The notes beneath the pieces were generated by a model. That model was not told the DNA's origin, made no database searches, and was given only the letters and a program-made list of their open reading frames with translations. A stretch of DNA of 6,708 nucleotides, taken from positions 1 to 6,708 of the forward strand of contig JALVSV010000096.1 in the NCBI GenBank assembly GCA_027024125.1, in the 5' to 3' direction. A program made the position numbers and the translations under genes. Numbering within the stretch: the first letter of the stretch is position 1; the number at the start of each line of letters is the position of its first letter. Below are positions 1-5,349 of this stretch, piece after piece. Source of the DNA: Methylothermaceae bacterium (lineage in GTDB: Bacteria > Pseudomonadota > Gammaproteobacteria > Methylococcales > Methylothermaceae).

Positions 1-401
1 GTGCTGGCATTCAAAGCGCCGATCCTGTGTTCGAGCAACATATAGCCAAAATCGGCAATCGCAGGTGTCGAGCCTACGGAGGAACCATAGGCCACTCCGC
101 CACGCCCCGATGACAATACGGGATCGTCCAGCAGTCCCGCATCTTCCAGCGCCCGTTCGCTGGCCCGTACCGCCAACAATGCCACCCGGCCCATGCTTCG
201 GATCTTTTTGCGGGAATAATGAGAAGGCACGGTGAAACCGGTGACTGGCGCACCCAGGTGGCAATGCAGACCTTCGTAGGACTCCCATTCCGCAATTCGC
301 TGCACGGCGTTCTGACGGCTTTCCATCCGCAGACGGATCGCAGGCCAATCCTCCCCCAATGAAGAGATCCCCGCCATACCGCTGACCACAACCCGCCGCA
401 T
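1..401 (-). CDS. apeR: Beta-ketoacyl-ACP synthase, second ketosynthase of an aryl-polyene-type block (ApeR-like), C-terminus off the window
   Basis: This is the N-terminal 133 residues of a KAS II-type condensing enzyme; the reading frame runs off the left edge. It starts MRRVVVSGMAGISSLGEDW, the typical opening of FabF-like ketosynthases. Further in it has a GLHCHLGAPVTGF segment, a SRKKIRSMGRVALLAVRAS helix and a GVAYGSSVGS strand-loop, all in the expected order. The catalytic Cys and both His residues would lie beyond the window, so activity cannot be judged. The ATG overlaps the TGA of the upstream ketoreductase by one base (TGATG). A GGAGG Shine-Dalgarno sequence at 411-415 lies nine bases before it, so the two genes are translationally coupled. 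ApeR is the fourth gene of the O-P-Q-R order in known APE clusters. The assignment rests on this order plus family resemblance; a FabF of another polyketide or fatty acid cluster is the alternative. Confidence 0.85.
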   Translation of the reverse strand, partial: MRRVVVSGMAGISSLGEDWPAIRLRMESRQNAVQRIAEWESYEGLHCHLGAPVTGFTVPSHYSRKKIRSMGRVALLAVRASERALEDAGLLDDPVLSSGRGGVAYGSSVGSTPAIADFGYMLLEHRIGALNAS

Positions 402-1132
402 CAGCAAAGACCTCCATTGACCGCAATCACCTGGCGGGTGATATAGGCTGCCTCCTCAGACAGCAGGAAAGCCACGAGCCCTGCCACCTCCTCTGGACTT
501 CCCAACCGCCGCTGCGGGATCATCTGCCTGATCTCCTCCACAGGCAACGCCTCCACCATCTCGGTTTCGATCAAACCTGGAGCAACGCAATTGACTGTGA
601 TCTGGCGTTTCGCAAGTTCCAACGCCAAAGCTTTGGTGGCCCCGATGATACCCGCCTTCGCGGCACTGTAGTTGACCTGCCCCCGGTTGCCAATCAGACC
701 GGCCACCGAGGACAAAGTGACGATACGCCCCGGTCTGCGGCTCCGGACCATAGGCATGACGACAGGATGCAGCACGTTGTAGAATCCATCCAGATTGGCG
801 TGGACCACCTGATCCCAGTCCTCCCCGGTCAGAGCAGGAAAGGCAGCGTCGCGGGCCAGGCCTGCATTACAGACGACGGCATAGTAAGCGCCATGAGCCT
901 CGATATCCCTGGTCAAGGCAGCTGCAGCTCCTTCGCGGTCGAGCAGATCAAAACAGAGTTGCCGGACAATCACGCCCTGGCATTCCTGGATCTCTTCAGC
1001 AAGTGCCGCCAGCTGTTCCTTGCGGCTGCGGCAGTGAAGCACCAAATCGAAACCTTCTCTGGCCAGACGACAAGCGATCGCCCGCCCGATACCGCGGCTG
1101 GCGCCAGTAATCAAAACGGTTTGCCGATTCAT
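401..1132 (-). CDS. apeQ: 3-oxoacyl-ACP reductase, FabG-like SDR (ApeQ-like)
   Basis: A complete 243-residue short-chain dehydrogenase/reductase of usual FabG length. It reduces a 3-ketoacyl-ACP to 3-hydroxyacyl-ACP with NADPH in the cytoplasm. The cofactor motif TGASRGIG is at residues 9-16 and a CNAG variant of NNAG at 88-91. The Asn of the tetrad is N113, the catalytic Ser is in TLSSVAG (about S142), and YSAAK places Tyr155 and Lys159 as in E. coli FabG. The C-terminus has the conserved AAYITRQVIAVNGG segment. The ATG overlaps the dehydratase stop by four bases (ATGA), with AGGAG at 1141-1145 eight bases upstream. Flanked by a dehydratase and two ketosynthases, it is likely the ketoreductase of iterative polyene extension. 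The family call is certain; the specific APE role is inferred from gene order. Confidence 0.93.
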   Translation of the reverse strand: MNRQTVLITGASRGIGRAIACRLAREGFDLVLHCRSRKEQLAALAEEIQECQGVIVRQLCFDLLDREGAAAALTRDIEAHGAYYAVVCNAGLARDAAFPALTGEDWDQVVHANLDGFYNVLHPVVMPMVRSRRPGRIVTLSSVAGLIGNRGQVNYSAAKAGIIGATKALALELAKRQITVNCVAPGLIETEMVEALPVEEIRQMIPQRRLGSPEEVAGLVAFLLSEEAAYITRQVIAVNGGLC

Positions 1133-1602
1133 TCGAAGAACTCCTGGTGGTTTTGCAGATAAGGACGGAGATCAGGGGGCAACAACACATTCAATCTGGC
1201 ACGGGCCAGTTCCCCGGCCTCTTCGATCACGCATTCGAACACGCACATATGATTGGCAGCTTCGAACAATTTGTGTGCCCGAATGGTCAGGACGGATCCA
1301 GGCCTGAAAACCGGGCTCCTGGAATCGTAGTGACGGGTACCCAATAACAGTCCGATACGGATCTGCTCTCCCTGCCTCAAACAATGATATCCGGACCAGG
1401 CGGCAATGGTCTGGGCCATGTATTCCAACCCCACCCAGGCCGGCACACTGCCATCGGGAAGCGAGAACAAACTGTTTCTGGAAATCTGCAACTGGGCTTT
1501 CGCTGATTCGTCACTGACCTCCAACAAACGGTCCAACAGGCACATGACTCCGGTCTGAGGTAGCAGGGACGCCAAAGGATATCGATCGGCATCGTAGCTC
1601 AT
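1129..1602 (-). CDS. apeP: Hotdog-fold 3-hydroxyacyl-ACP dehydratase subunit (ApeP-like)
   Basis: A 157-residue single hotdog-domain protein of the FabA/FabZ superfamily, expected to help remove water from 3-hydroxyacyl-ACP to form trans double bonds. The N-terminal LLPQTGVMCLLDRLLEV (13-29) matches the LPH-x-PMLLLDRV strand of FabZ/FabA. SVPAWVGLEYMAQTIAAWSG (52-71) is the hot-dog helix, and Glu60 aligns with the catalytic Glu of FabZ. The FabZ-type HFPG catalytic His is absent: the loop before the helix reads LFSLPDGSVPAW. LLLGTRHYDSRSPVFRPGSVL (85-105) is typical of the ApeP branch. The ATG overlaps the upstream ketosynthase TGA by four bases (ATGA), and I see no strong Shine-Dalgarno sequence, which points to translational coupling. 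In characterised APE systems ApeP is reported to work with a second dehydratase, ApeI, which is not seen here. Confidence 0.88.
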   Translation of the reverse strand: MSYDADRYPLASLLPQTGVMCLLDRLLEVSDESAKAQLQISRNSLFSLPDGSVPAWVGLEYMAQTIAAWSGYHCLRQGEQIRIGLLLGTRHYDSRSPVFRPGSVLTIRAHKLFEAANHMCVFECVIEEAGELARARLNVLLPPDLRPYLQNHQEFFE

Positions 1603-2741
1603 GATAAAGCACGGCCCAGAATCAAAGAGACATTGGCACCGCCAAAAGCATAGGTGTTACTCATACAGAAAGGCCTATTTAAGTCAATTCTTTCATGCCC
1701 CCCTGTGAATTGCAATCGGGGTAGTTCAGGGTCCTCGTAACCATCCCAGCAGTGAGGCGGCATCGGCCTGCCGGGGTCAAGCAACAATTGACCGCATAGA
1801 GCTGCCTCCAGGGCACCAGCCGCCCCCAAACAGTGACCGGTCAGAGGTTTCGTGCTGCTACAGGGAGGCACACGGTCCCCGTAGACCGCCCTGACAGCCA
1901 GGGATTCCATGGCATCGTTGTGAGGCGTACCGGTGCCGTGCAGATTGAGATACCCGATCCTGTCCGGCGCCACCCCTGCATCCTCCAATGCAAGGGACAT
2001 GGCGGCCGTGGCCCCACGCCCTTGTGGATCAGGGGCAGACAAATGGTACGCATCCGAACTCATACCCACACCCAACAGGGCCAGTGGCCCCGGCTCACGG
2101 GTCAAAATCATCATTGCGCCGCCTTCCCCAAGCACTGTTCCATCCCGATGACGGCTGAACGGGTTGCATCGGCTCCGGCTCAAGGCCCCCAGTGAATCGA
2201 AACCCTGAACCGTCGTGGCTGACAGGACTTCGACGCCACCCACGATCACCCAGTCACATATCTTCAATTGCAAGAGATTGCGCGCCGATGCCAGTGCCTG
2301 GGCACTGGAAGCACAACTGGAGGAAACGACATAGGAAGGCCCCTTGACCCCCAACCACTTGGCGGCGAACTCCGCCATTCCGCCCAGTTCTTGTTGTTTG
2401 TGATGATATTCAGCAGGCAGAGCGCCATGCTGTTGATAGTATTGCAACGCCACCTCCCCGGCAGCGATCCCGGAAGCAGAAGTTCCGATCACTACCCCGA
2501 CACGCTCCATGTCCACGTCTTGCAACCAGGGTGCGAGTTCTTTCAGCAAGGACAACAACAAGCGGTTGCCACGGCAGTCGTACTTTTTCAGGTTTTCTGG
2601 CAACGGGCTCAGCTCACTGTCATCGAGCAGGAACAATGGCAGAGGGGCCGGGTTGTAACGGTCTGTGACCACGGGCACCTGCGACTTCATCCGGCGCATG
2701 GCCAAAACCTGAATATAAACCGGCTTAGAGAGGGGCTTCAT
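1599..2741 (-). CDS. apeO: Beta-ketoacyl-ACP synthase, chain-extending ketosynthase (ApeO-like)
   Basis: A complete 380-residue thiolase-fold condensing enzyme that extends acyl-ACP with malonyl-ACP. The nucleophile is Cys143 in VVSSSCASSAQAL. The decarboxylation histidines are His268 (LHGTGTPHND) and His303 (STKPLTGHCLGAAGALEA, with Lys298), and the glycine-rich tail NTYAFGGANVSL is at 363-373. The catalytic set is intact, so this is a true ketosynthase and not a chain-length factor. The N-terminus is divergent from FabF and resembles the APE branch (KKYDCRGNRLLLSLL at 52-66). An in-frame TGA lies two codons before the chosen ATG, so the start cannot move far upstream; Met15 and Met18 are possible but would cut into the first beta strand (KPVYIQVLAM). 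It is the first gene of the visible block, after a 300-base gap, so its promoter should lie there. A general FabF is unlikely given the neighbours. Confidence 0.9.
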   Translation of the reverse strand: MKPLSKPVYIQVLAMRRMKSQVPVVTDRYNPAPLPLFLLDDSELSPLPENLKKYDCRGNRLLLSLLKELAPWLQDVDMERVGVVIGTSASGIAAGEVALQYYQQHGALPAEYHHKQQELGGMAEFAAKWLGVKGPSYVVSSSCASSAQALASARNLLQLKICDWVIVGGVEVLSATTVQGFDSLGALSRSRCNPFSRHRDGTVLGEGGAMMILTREPGPLALLGVGMSSDAYHLSAPDPQGRGATAAMSLALEDAGVAPDRIGYLNLHGTGTPHNDAMESLAVRAVYGDRVPPCSSTKPLTGHCLGAAGALEAALCGQLLLDPGRPMPPHCWDGYEDPELPRLQFTGGHERIDLNRPFCMSNTYAFGGANVSLILGRALS

Positions 2742-2785
2742 CGGTCATCCGTCGCTTTGCATCACTCCAGGGTCTTCCCCGCCGG

Positions 2786-2798
2786 TTTCACAGTGAAA
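2786..2798. promoter_or_regulatory. Perfect 13-bp palindrome, candidate operator upstream of the ketosynthase operon
   Basis: TTTCACAGTGAAA reads the same on both strands around a single central base. It ends 45 bases before the apeO-like ATG. Directly upstream on the minus strand is TATGAT (complement of 2800-2805), a good -10 hexamer match, though no convincing -35 is found 16 to 18 bases further up (best 3 of 6). The position just downstream of a possible -10 fits a repressor site, but the link is inference from sequence symmetry only. Confidence 0.4.
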
Positions 2799-2868
2799 AA
2801 TCATATTGAAACAACCCGCGCCTTCCACCCAGGACCACGTCATTTAAACACGTAAAGGATTGATTGAA

Positions 2869-2965
2869 GAGGCAGGTGGTGTGATTCGAAAGCCTCGCCG
2901 GCAGGGAAGCCGGCGCGGAGCCTACGAGGTATTGACGGCGTTTTTCGAAGCAGACCACCTGCCTC
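2869..2965. repeat. 97-bp imperfect palindromic element with nested hairpin (REP- or MITE-like)
   Basis: Two 23-base arms, 2869-2891 and 2943-2965, are inverted copies with 21 of 23 matching positions. The outer 12 bases (GAGGCAGGTGGT and its complement) and the inner 7 (TTCGAAA) match perfectly, and the two mismatches lie between them. The 51-base loop contains a second perfect 7-bp hairpin, CGCCGGC (2896-2902) and GCCGGCG (2909-2915) with an AGGGAA loop. It also has an alternative CCTCG/CGAGG pairing (2893-2897 with 2925-2929). It sits wholly in the intergenic gap and is not followed by a U-tract in either direction. The form suits a repetitive extragenic palindrome or a small non-autonomous mobile element; no clear target-site duplication is visible. 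Copy number cannot be seen from one window. Confidence 0.7.
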
Positions 2966-3041
2966 GTCCAGAATAGATGACAGAGTCTTGGTCTTCCACC
3001 CTTTTGCGGTGAAATTTTTTTCCGCATACAAAAATCCAAAC

Positions 3042-4487
3042 CTAATGCCCAAGATACCTTTTCGCCGTTCTCCGATCGATTCCTGCCGCCCTGGCCACCC
3101 CCTCGTAGCTGCCGTATTTGTGATAAAGATAGCGACAATAATCGTTGATCAGTGCTTCCAGGGAAGGCTGGCTGTCGAAATAGTCGACTGGAACATCCGT
3201 TTCGGATCCAAGACTCGTATGGATGCTGAAATCATATGTGCCTCGAATGCAAATCTGGCGGATCCACTGCTCCAGTTCCCGGATATTGCCACGCCAGGGA
3301 TAATCCTTGGGCAAGGATCTCAAAATGATCGCTTCGATTTCAGACACCAGCGACCGGTCAGGGTTGTGCAAAATTTTGGGAAGCAACCGTTGAACCATGA
3401 ACTTGAGTTCCTGGGGGTTCTCTTTGATCCGCTCCCGCAGTGTGGGCATGACAATGACATCGGAGCAGAGCCGGTAAAAGAGATCATGGCGAAAAGCCCC
3501 TGATTCCATCAATGCCTGTATATCCTGATGGGTAGCGGCAATCACCCGCCCTGAAAAACGCATTCGCTTTTCACTGCCAATGGGTGAAAAGGTCCTTTCC
3601 TGGAGAACGTGGAGCAGTTTGACCTGAGTGGGCTCGTCGATATCGCCGATTTCGTCGATGAAGACGGCCCCGTGTTTGCTACAGCGGGCGAAGACACCAG
3701 CATAGTCACTGACCGCGCCGGTAAAGGCGCCTTTCCTGTGCCCGAACAGCTCCGATTCAAGCAGGCTGGAAGGATATTGTGCCAGATTGATCGCATGGAA
3801 GGCCGAGGTAAAACTCTCGACGAATCGCCGTGATGAAAGATCGAAGGGAATGAAGCCCGATCTCCCCATGATACTGGCAAGCAGGGTTTTACCAGTACCG
3901 GTCTCACCGAGGATCAAAGTGGAGAAGTCCTCCATTTTTCCGCTGAGATGATTGAAATACCATTTTGGATTGGCAGTGAAGATGTTGTTCCACAGCATTT
4001 CCCGCAGCCTGTCCATCGAGGGGCATTGTCCCTGAATCAGGTGATTGATGAAGTGAAATGCCCTGGCCGCCTGGAAGAGCAGACCAATGTAATGAGCCGT
4101 TTCGCCAGCGCCAAAGCCCGAACGGCTGAAAGCCGCCACCAGGTCATCGGCAAATTCGACCGGGGCAGGTTGATCTCTGGTCTGTTGCTGCCCCTGTATA
4201 TGACGCTCGAATCGAGCGTAAAACTCATGATAGAGATGAAACAGCCAGGCCAGTGTCAGGGTCTGCCGGCGGCTGCCACGATAGACCTGGATATCGAAAC
4301 CCTTGTTACCGCTGAGCGCTGCAATCGCCCAGCGGGTCCTCTCCTGGAGCCCGGTCAAACGCTCCTGGAAAGGCAAGGCCCCCACTGGCAAATCCAGAAT
4401 CTCACAATCGATCTGCTCCCGGTTCCGGGAAAAAGGGTTGGTGAATACCAGACCCGCAATCTGTTCCAGAAATGACAGTGCTTCCAC
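3042..4487 (-). CDS. Sigma54-dependent transcriptional activator (AAA+ bacterial enhancer-binding protein) with an unusual N-terminal domain
   Basis: A 481-residue activator that would use ATP hydrolysis to open sigma54 promoters. From the chosen start, residues 1 to about 185 form a domain I cannot assign; it begins VEALSFLEQIAGLVFTNPFS and has a helical LAWLFHLYHEFYARFERH stretch. The AAA+ domain follows: Walker A GETGTGKT (194-201), the sigma54-contacting GAFTGA loop (253-258), Walker B GAVFIDEIGD (273-282), arginine-finger region FRHDLFYRL (about 332-340) and sensor II PWRGNIREL (397-405). The C-terminus is a Fis-type helix-turn-helix (YEGVARAAGIDRRTAKRYL, 461-479). The frame stays open to a TTG at 4637, but I prefer the GTG at 4487. 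It has AGGG seven bases upstream, and it leaves the palindromes and sigma54 promoter noncoding. ATG 4508 is a third option, with no Shine-Dalgarno sequence. Divergent placement from a PspA-family gene suggests it is that operon's activator, in the manner of PspF. Confidence 0.88.
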   Translation of the reverse strand: MEALSFLEQIAGLVFTNPFSRNREQIDCEILDLPVGALPFQERLTGLQERTRWAIAALSGNKGFDIQVYRGSRRQTLTLAWLFHLYHEFYARFERHIQGQQQTRDQPAPVEFADDLVAAFSRSGFGAGETAHYIGLLFQAARAFHFINHLIQGQCPSMDRLREMLWNNIFTANPKWYFNHLSGKMEDFSTLILGETGTGKTLLASIMGRSGFIPFDLSSRRFVESFTSAFHAINLAQYPSSLLESELFGHRKGAFTGAVSDYAGVFARCSKHGAVFIDEIGDIDEPTQVKLLHVLQERTFSPIGSEKRMRFSGRVIAATHQDIQALMESGAFRHDLFYRLCSDVIVMPTLRERIKENPQELKFMVQRLLPKILHNPDRSLVSEIEAIILRSLPKDYPWRGNIRELEQWIRQICIRGTYDFSIHTSLGSETDVPVDYFDSQPSLEALINDYCRYLYHKYGSYEGVARAAGIDRRTAKRYLGH

Positions 4488-4494
4488 GGCAGCA

Positions 4495-4498
4495 CCCT
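4495..4498 (-). promoter_or_regulatory. Weak ribosome binding site deciding the activator start
   Basis: On the minus strand, AGGG at 4498-4495 lies seven bases before the GTG at 4487. The other candidate starts, ATG 4508 and TTG 4637, have no purine-rich sequence at a working distance; the TTG is preceded by pyrimidine-rich CCTCTCC. The site is short, so it supports the choice without proving it. Confidence 0.4.
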
Positions 4499-4500
4499 GA

Positions 4501-4514
4501 CTATACATGTATAG
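4501..4514. promoter_or_regulatory. Upstream activator site I: perfect 14-bp palindrome
   Basis: CTATACATGTATAG is a perfect palindrome centred at 4507.5. That is about 117 bases upstream of the transcription start predicted from the -24/-12 promoter (about 4625), the usual range for enhancer-binding protein sites. It shares the TACAT/ATGTA core with the second palindrome, whose centre is 19.5 bases away, so both face the same side of the helix. It also lies just upstream of the activator's preferred start, so binding here could repress the activator's own gene, as PspF does in E. coli. Binding by this activator is inferred. Confidence 0.65.
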
Positions 4515-4518
4515 CAAG

Positions 4519-4535
4519 CATACATCATATGTATG
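4519..4535. promoter_or_regulatory. Upstream activator site II: 7-bp inverted repeat with 3-base spacer
   Basis: CATACAT (4519-4525) and ATGTATG (4529-4535) are perfect inverted copies around CAT. The centre, 4527, is about 98 bases upstream of the predicted transcription start. The half-site resembles that of the neighbouring palindrome (TACAT core), which suggests two dimers of the same Fis-type helix-turn-helix protein side by side. Confidence 0.65.
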
Positions 4536-4579
4536 GATCTTGCTGAGGCGGTTTTGAAACAACCTGTATATCCGTTGTA

Positions 4580-4592
4580 TTTCAATGGATTG
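4580..4592 (+). promoter_or_regulatory. Candidate IHF binding site
   Basis: TTTCAATGGATTG matches the IHF consensus WATCAANNNNTTR at eight of nine specified positions; the only miss is T for A at the second base. It lies between the two palindromes and the -24/-12 promoter, where a DNA bend is needed to bring the activator to sigma54 polymerase, and the surroundings are AT-rich. E. coli pspA has an IHF site in the same relative place. A nine-position consensus can occur by chance in AT-rich DNA. Confidence 0.4.
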
Positions 4593-4597
4593 GGGAT

Positions 4598-4614
4598 TTG
4601 GCACATAGATTGAT
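4598..4614 (+). promoter_or_regulatory. Sigma54 (-24/-12) promoter of the PspA-like operon
   Basis: TTGGCAC at 4598-4604 is a full match to the -24 element. After the required ten bases between the GG (4600-4601) and the -12 dinucleotide comes TTGAT (4610-4614). The -12 dinucleotide is GA instead of the preferred GC, the only notable departure. Transcription would start near 4625, giving a leader of about 37 bases. The divergent sigma54 activator and the upstream palindromes support the call. Confidence 0.72.
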
Positions 4615-4645
4615 ACATCCCTTGTGACACTTAGCAAAAATCACT

Positions 4646-4652
4646 GGAGAGG
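4646..4652 (+). promoter_or_regulatory. Shine-Dalgarno sequence of the PspA-like gene
   Basis: GGAGAGG lies nine bases before the ATG at 4662 and fixes that start. Its last base overlaps the right arm of the TTTGGCAC/GTGCCAAA inverted repeat (4652-4659). Confidence 0.7.
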
Positions 4653-4661
4653 TGCCAAACA

Positions 4662-5321
4662 ATGAACTCATTCAAACGACTGATTATTTCGGTAAAAAGC
4701 CAGATCGACCAGGTCACAGAAGGCCTCGAAAACCATGAGGCACTCGCTGAAGCCGCCATTCAGGAAGTGGAATTGCTCAGGAAACAGAATTGCCAACACC
4801 TGTACCGCCTTGGCAAATCCAAGGCCCGGGAACAAACGCTGATCGACCGGCTGGAAGAAGAAGTCGACCGCTGGCGTGAACGGGCCATTCGTATCCGGGC
4901 CAGGGACGAAAACAAGGCCCTCGAATGCGTCAAGCGGATGAAGGAAACGGAAAACCGAATCAAGCAACACCGACGTGCCCTGGAAAAAATCACCCGGCAA
5001 CACGAACAGGCTCTACAGGATCTTTCCTGCATCGACAGCAAGATCGACTCGCTGCGTAACCGCAAGCTGTTGCTGTCCGCACGCCAGACCCATGGCCAGG
5101 CAAGTTCGGTGATGCGCTCACTGGCAGACGACGAGGACGAACTGGAAGCCATTTTCGACCGTTGGGAGGAAACCGTGGCCGTGTCCGAATGTGGAAGATT
5201 GGATGTTGTACCGCCGGAACCAGATCTGGACGAGGAATTTCGCAGGGAAGAGGAACAGGCCGAACTAAAGTCCATGCTGGACGACCTGACCCGGGATCCG
5301 GACCTCGATGAAGAAGCCTGA
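4662..5321 (+). CDS. PspA/IM30 (ESCRT-III-like) family protein
   Basis: A 219-residue protein, almost the length of E. coli PspA (222). Residues 1-20 (MNSFKRLIISVKSQIDQVTE) would form the amphipathic helix that inserts into membranes. LENHEALAEAAIQEVELLR (22-40) matches the LEKAEDPQKLVRLMIQEME region of PspA. About 22-140 is a long charged coiled coil, and LEEEVDRWRERAIRIRARDENKAL (64-87) aligns with the PspA segment containing EVEWQEKAELAL. LRNRKLLLSARQ (131-142), DELEAIFDRWEE (159-170) and LDEEFRREEEQAELKSML (189-206) follow in the PspA order, and the end is acidic. PspA proteins bind and protect the inner membrane under envelope stress, and in E. coli PspA restrains its activator PspF. By analogy this protein may restrain the divergent activator, though that activator has an extra N-terminal domain. 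Family membership is judged by eye; detailed function is inferred. Confidence 0.85.
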   Translation: MNSFKRLIISVKSQIDQVTEGLENHEALAEAAIQEVELLRKQNCQHLYRLGKSKAREQTLIDRLEEEVDRWRERAIRIRARDENKALECVKRMKETENRIKQHRRALEKITRQHEQALQDLSCIDSKIDSLRNRKLLLSARQTHGQASSVMRSLADDEDELEAIFDRWEETVAVSECGRLDVVPPEPDLDEEFRREEEQAELKSMLDDLTRDPDLDEEA

Positions 5322-5336
5322 TCCACCTCAACGCAA

Positions 5337-5342
5337 AAGGAG
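5337..5342 (+). promoter_or_regulatory. Shine-Dalgarno sequence deciding the membrane-protein start
   Basis: AAGGAG lies seven bases before the ATG at 5350. The frame is open back to an ATG at 5308 inside the PspA-like gene, but that start has no comparable site and would add an unlikely basic, proline-rich 14-residue leader (KKPDPPQRKRRPI). Confidence 0.75.
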
Positions 5343-5349
5343 ACCCATC

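Larger units (their letters stand above)
2742..3041. other. Gene-free gap between the sigma54 activator and the ketosynthase block
   Basis: Both neighbours run leftward, so this gap should contain the end of the activator transcript and the promoter of the ketosynthase operon. I find no convincing coding frame; the open frames crossing it are compositional shadows of the flanking genes. What it does hold is a 97-bp palindromic element (2869-2965), a 13-bp perfect palindrome (2786-2798), and AT-rich stretches around 2796-2815 and 3011-3035. There is no stem followed by a U-tract on the minus strand, so no intrinsic terminator is called after the activator. Confidence 0.75.

Noticed and set aside
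74..391. A 105-residue minus-strand open frame
   Set aside because: It is another frame of the partial ketosynthase, whose own frame gives clear condensing-enzyme sequence from 401 to the window edge.
1599..2741. Housekeeping FabF or a chain-length factor
   Set aside because: The Cys-His-His set is intact, which excludes a chain-length factor. The divergent N-terminus and the KS-DH-KR-KS order do not fit a housekeeping fab operon, and no acpP or fabD is nearby.
2268..2855. A 195-residue plus-strand open frame
   Set aside because: It is antisense to the apeO-like ketosynthase, is rich in Gln, His and Arg as shadow frames are, and has no ribosome site.
2869..2965. Palindromic element as an intrinsic terminator or integron attC site
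   Set aside because: No U-tract follows the stem on either strand, and the arms lack the GTTRRRY/RYYYAAC core sites of attC; no integrase or cassette array is present.
2788..3138. A minus-strand open frame spanning the gap
   Set aside because: It overlaps the end of the activator in another frame, runs through the palindromic element, and its protein has no recognisable domain.
4641..4659. Leftward sigma54 promoter for the activator gene from the inverted GTGCCAAA copy
   Set aside because: The -24 half is good, but at the required spacing the -12 is GT with no TTGC context, so it is not called as a promoter.
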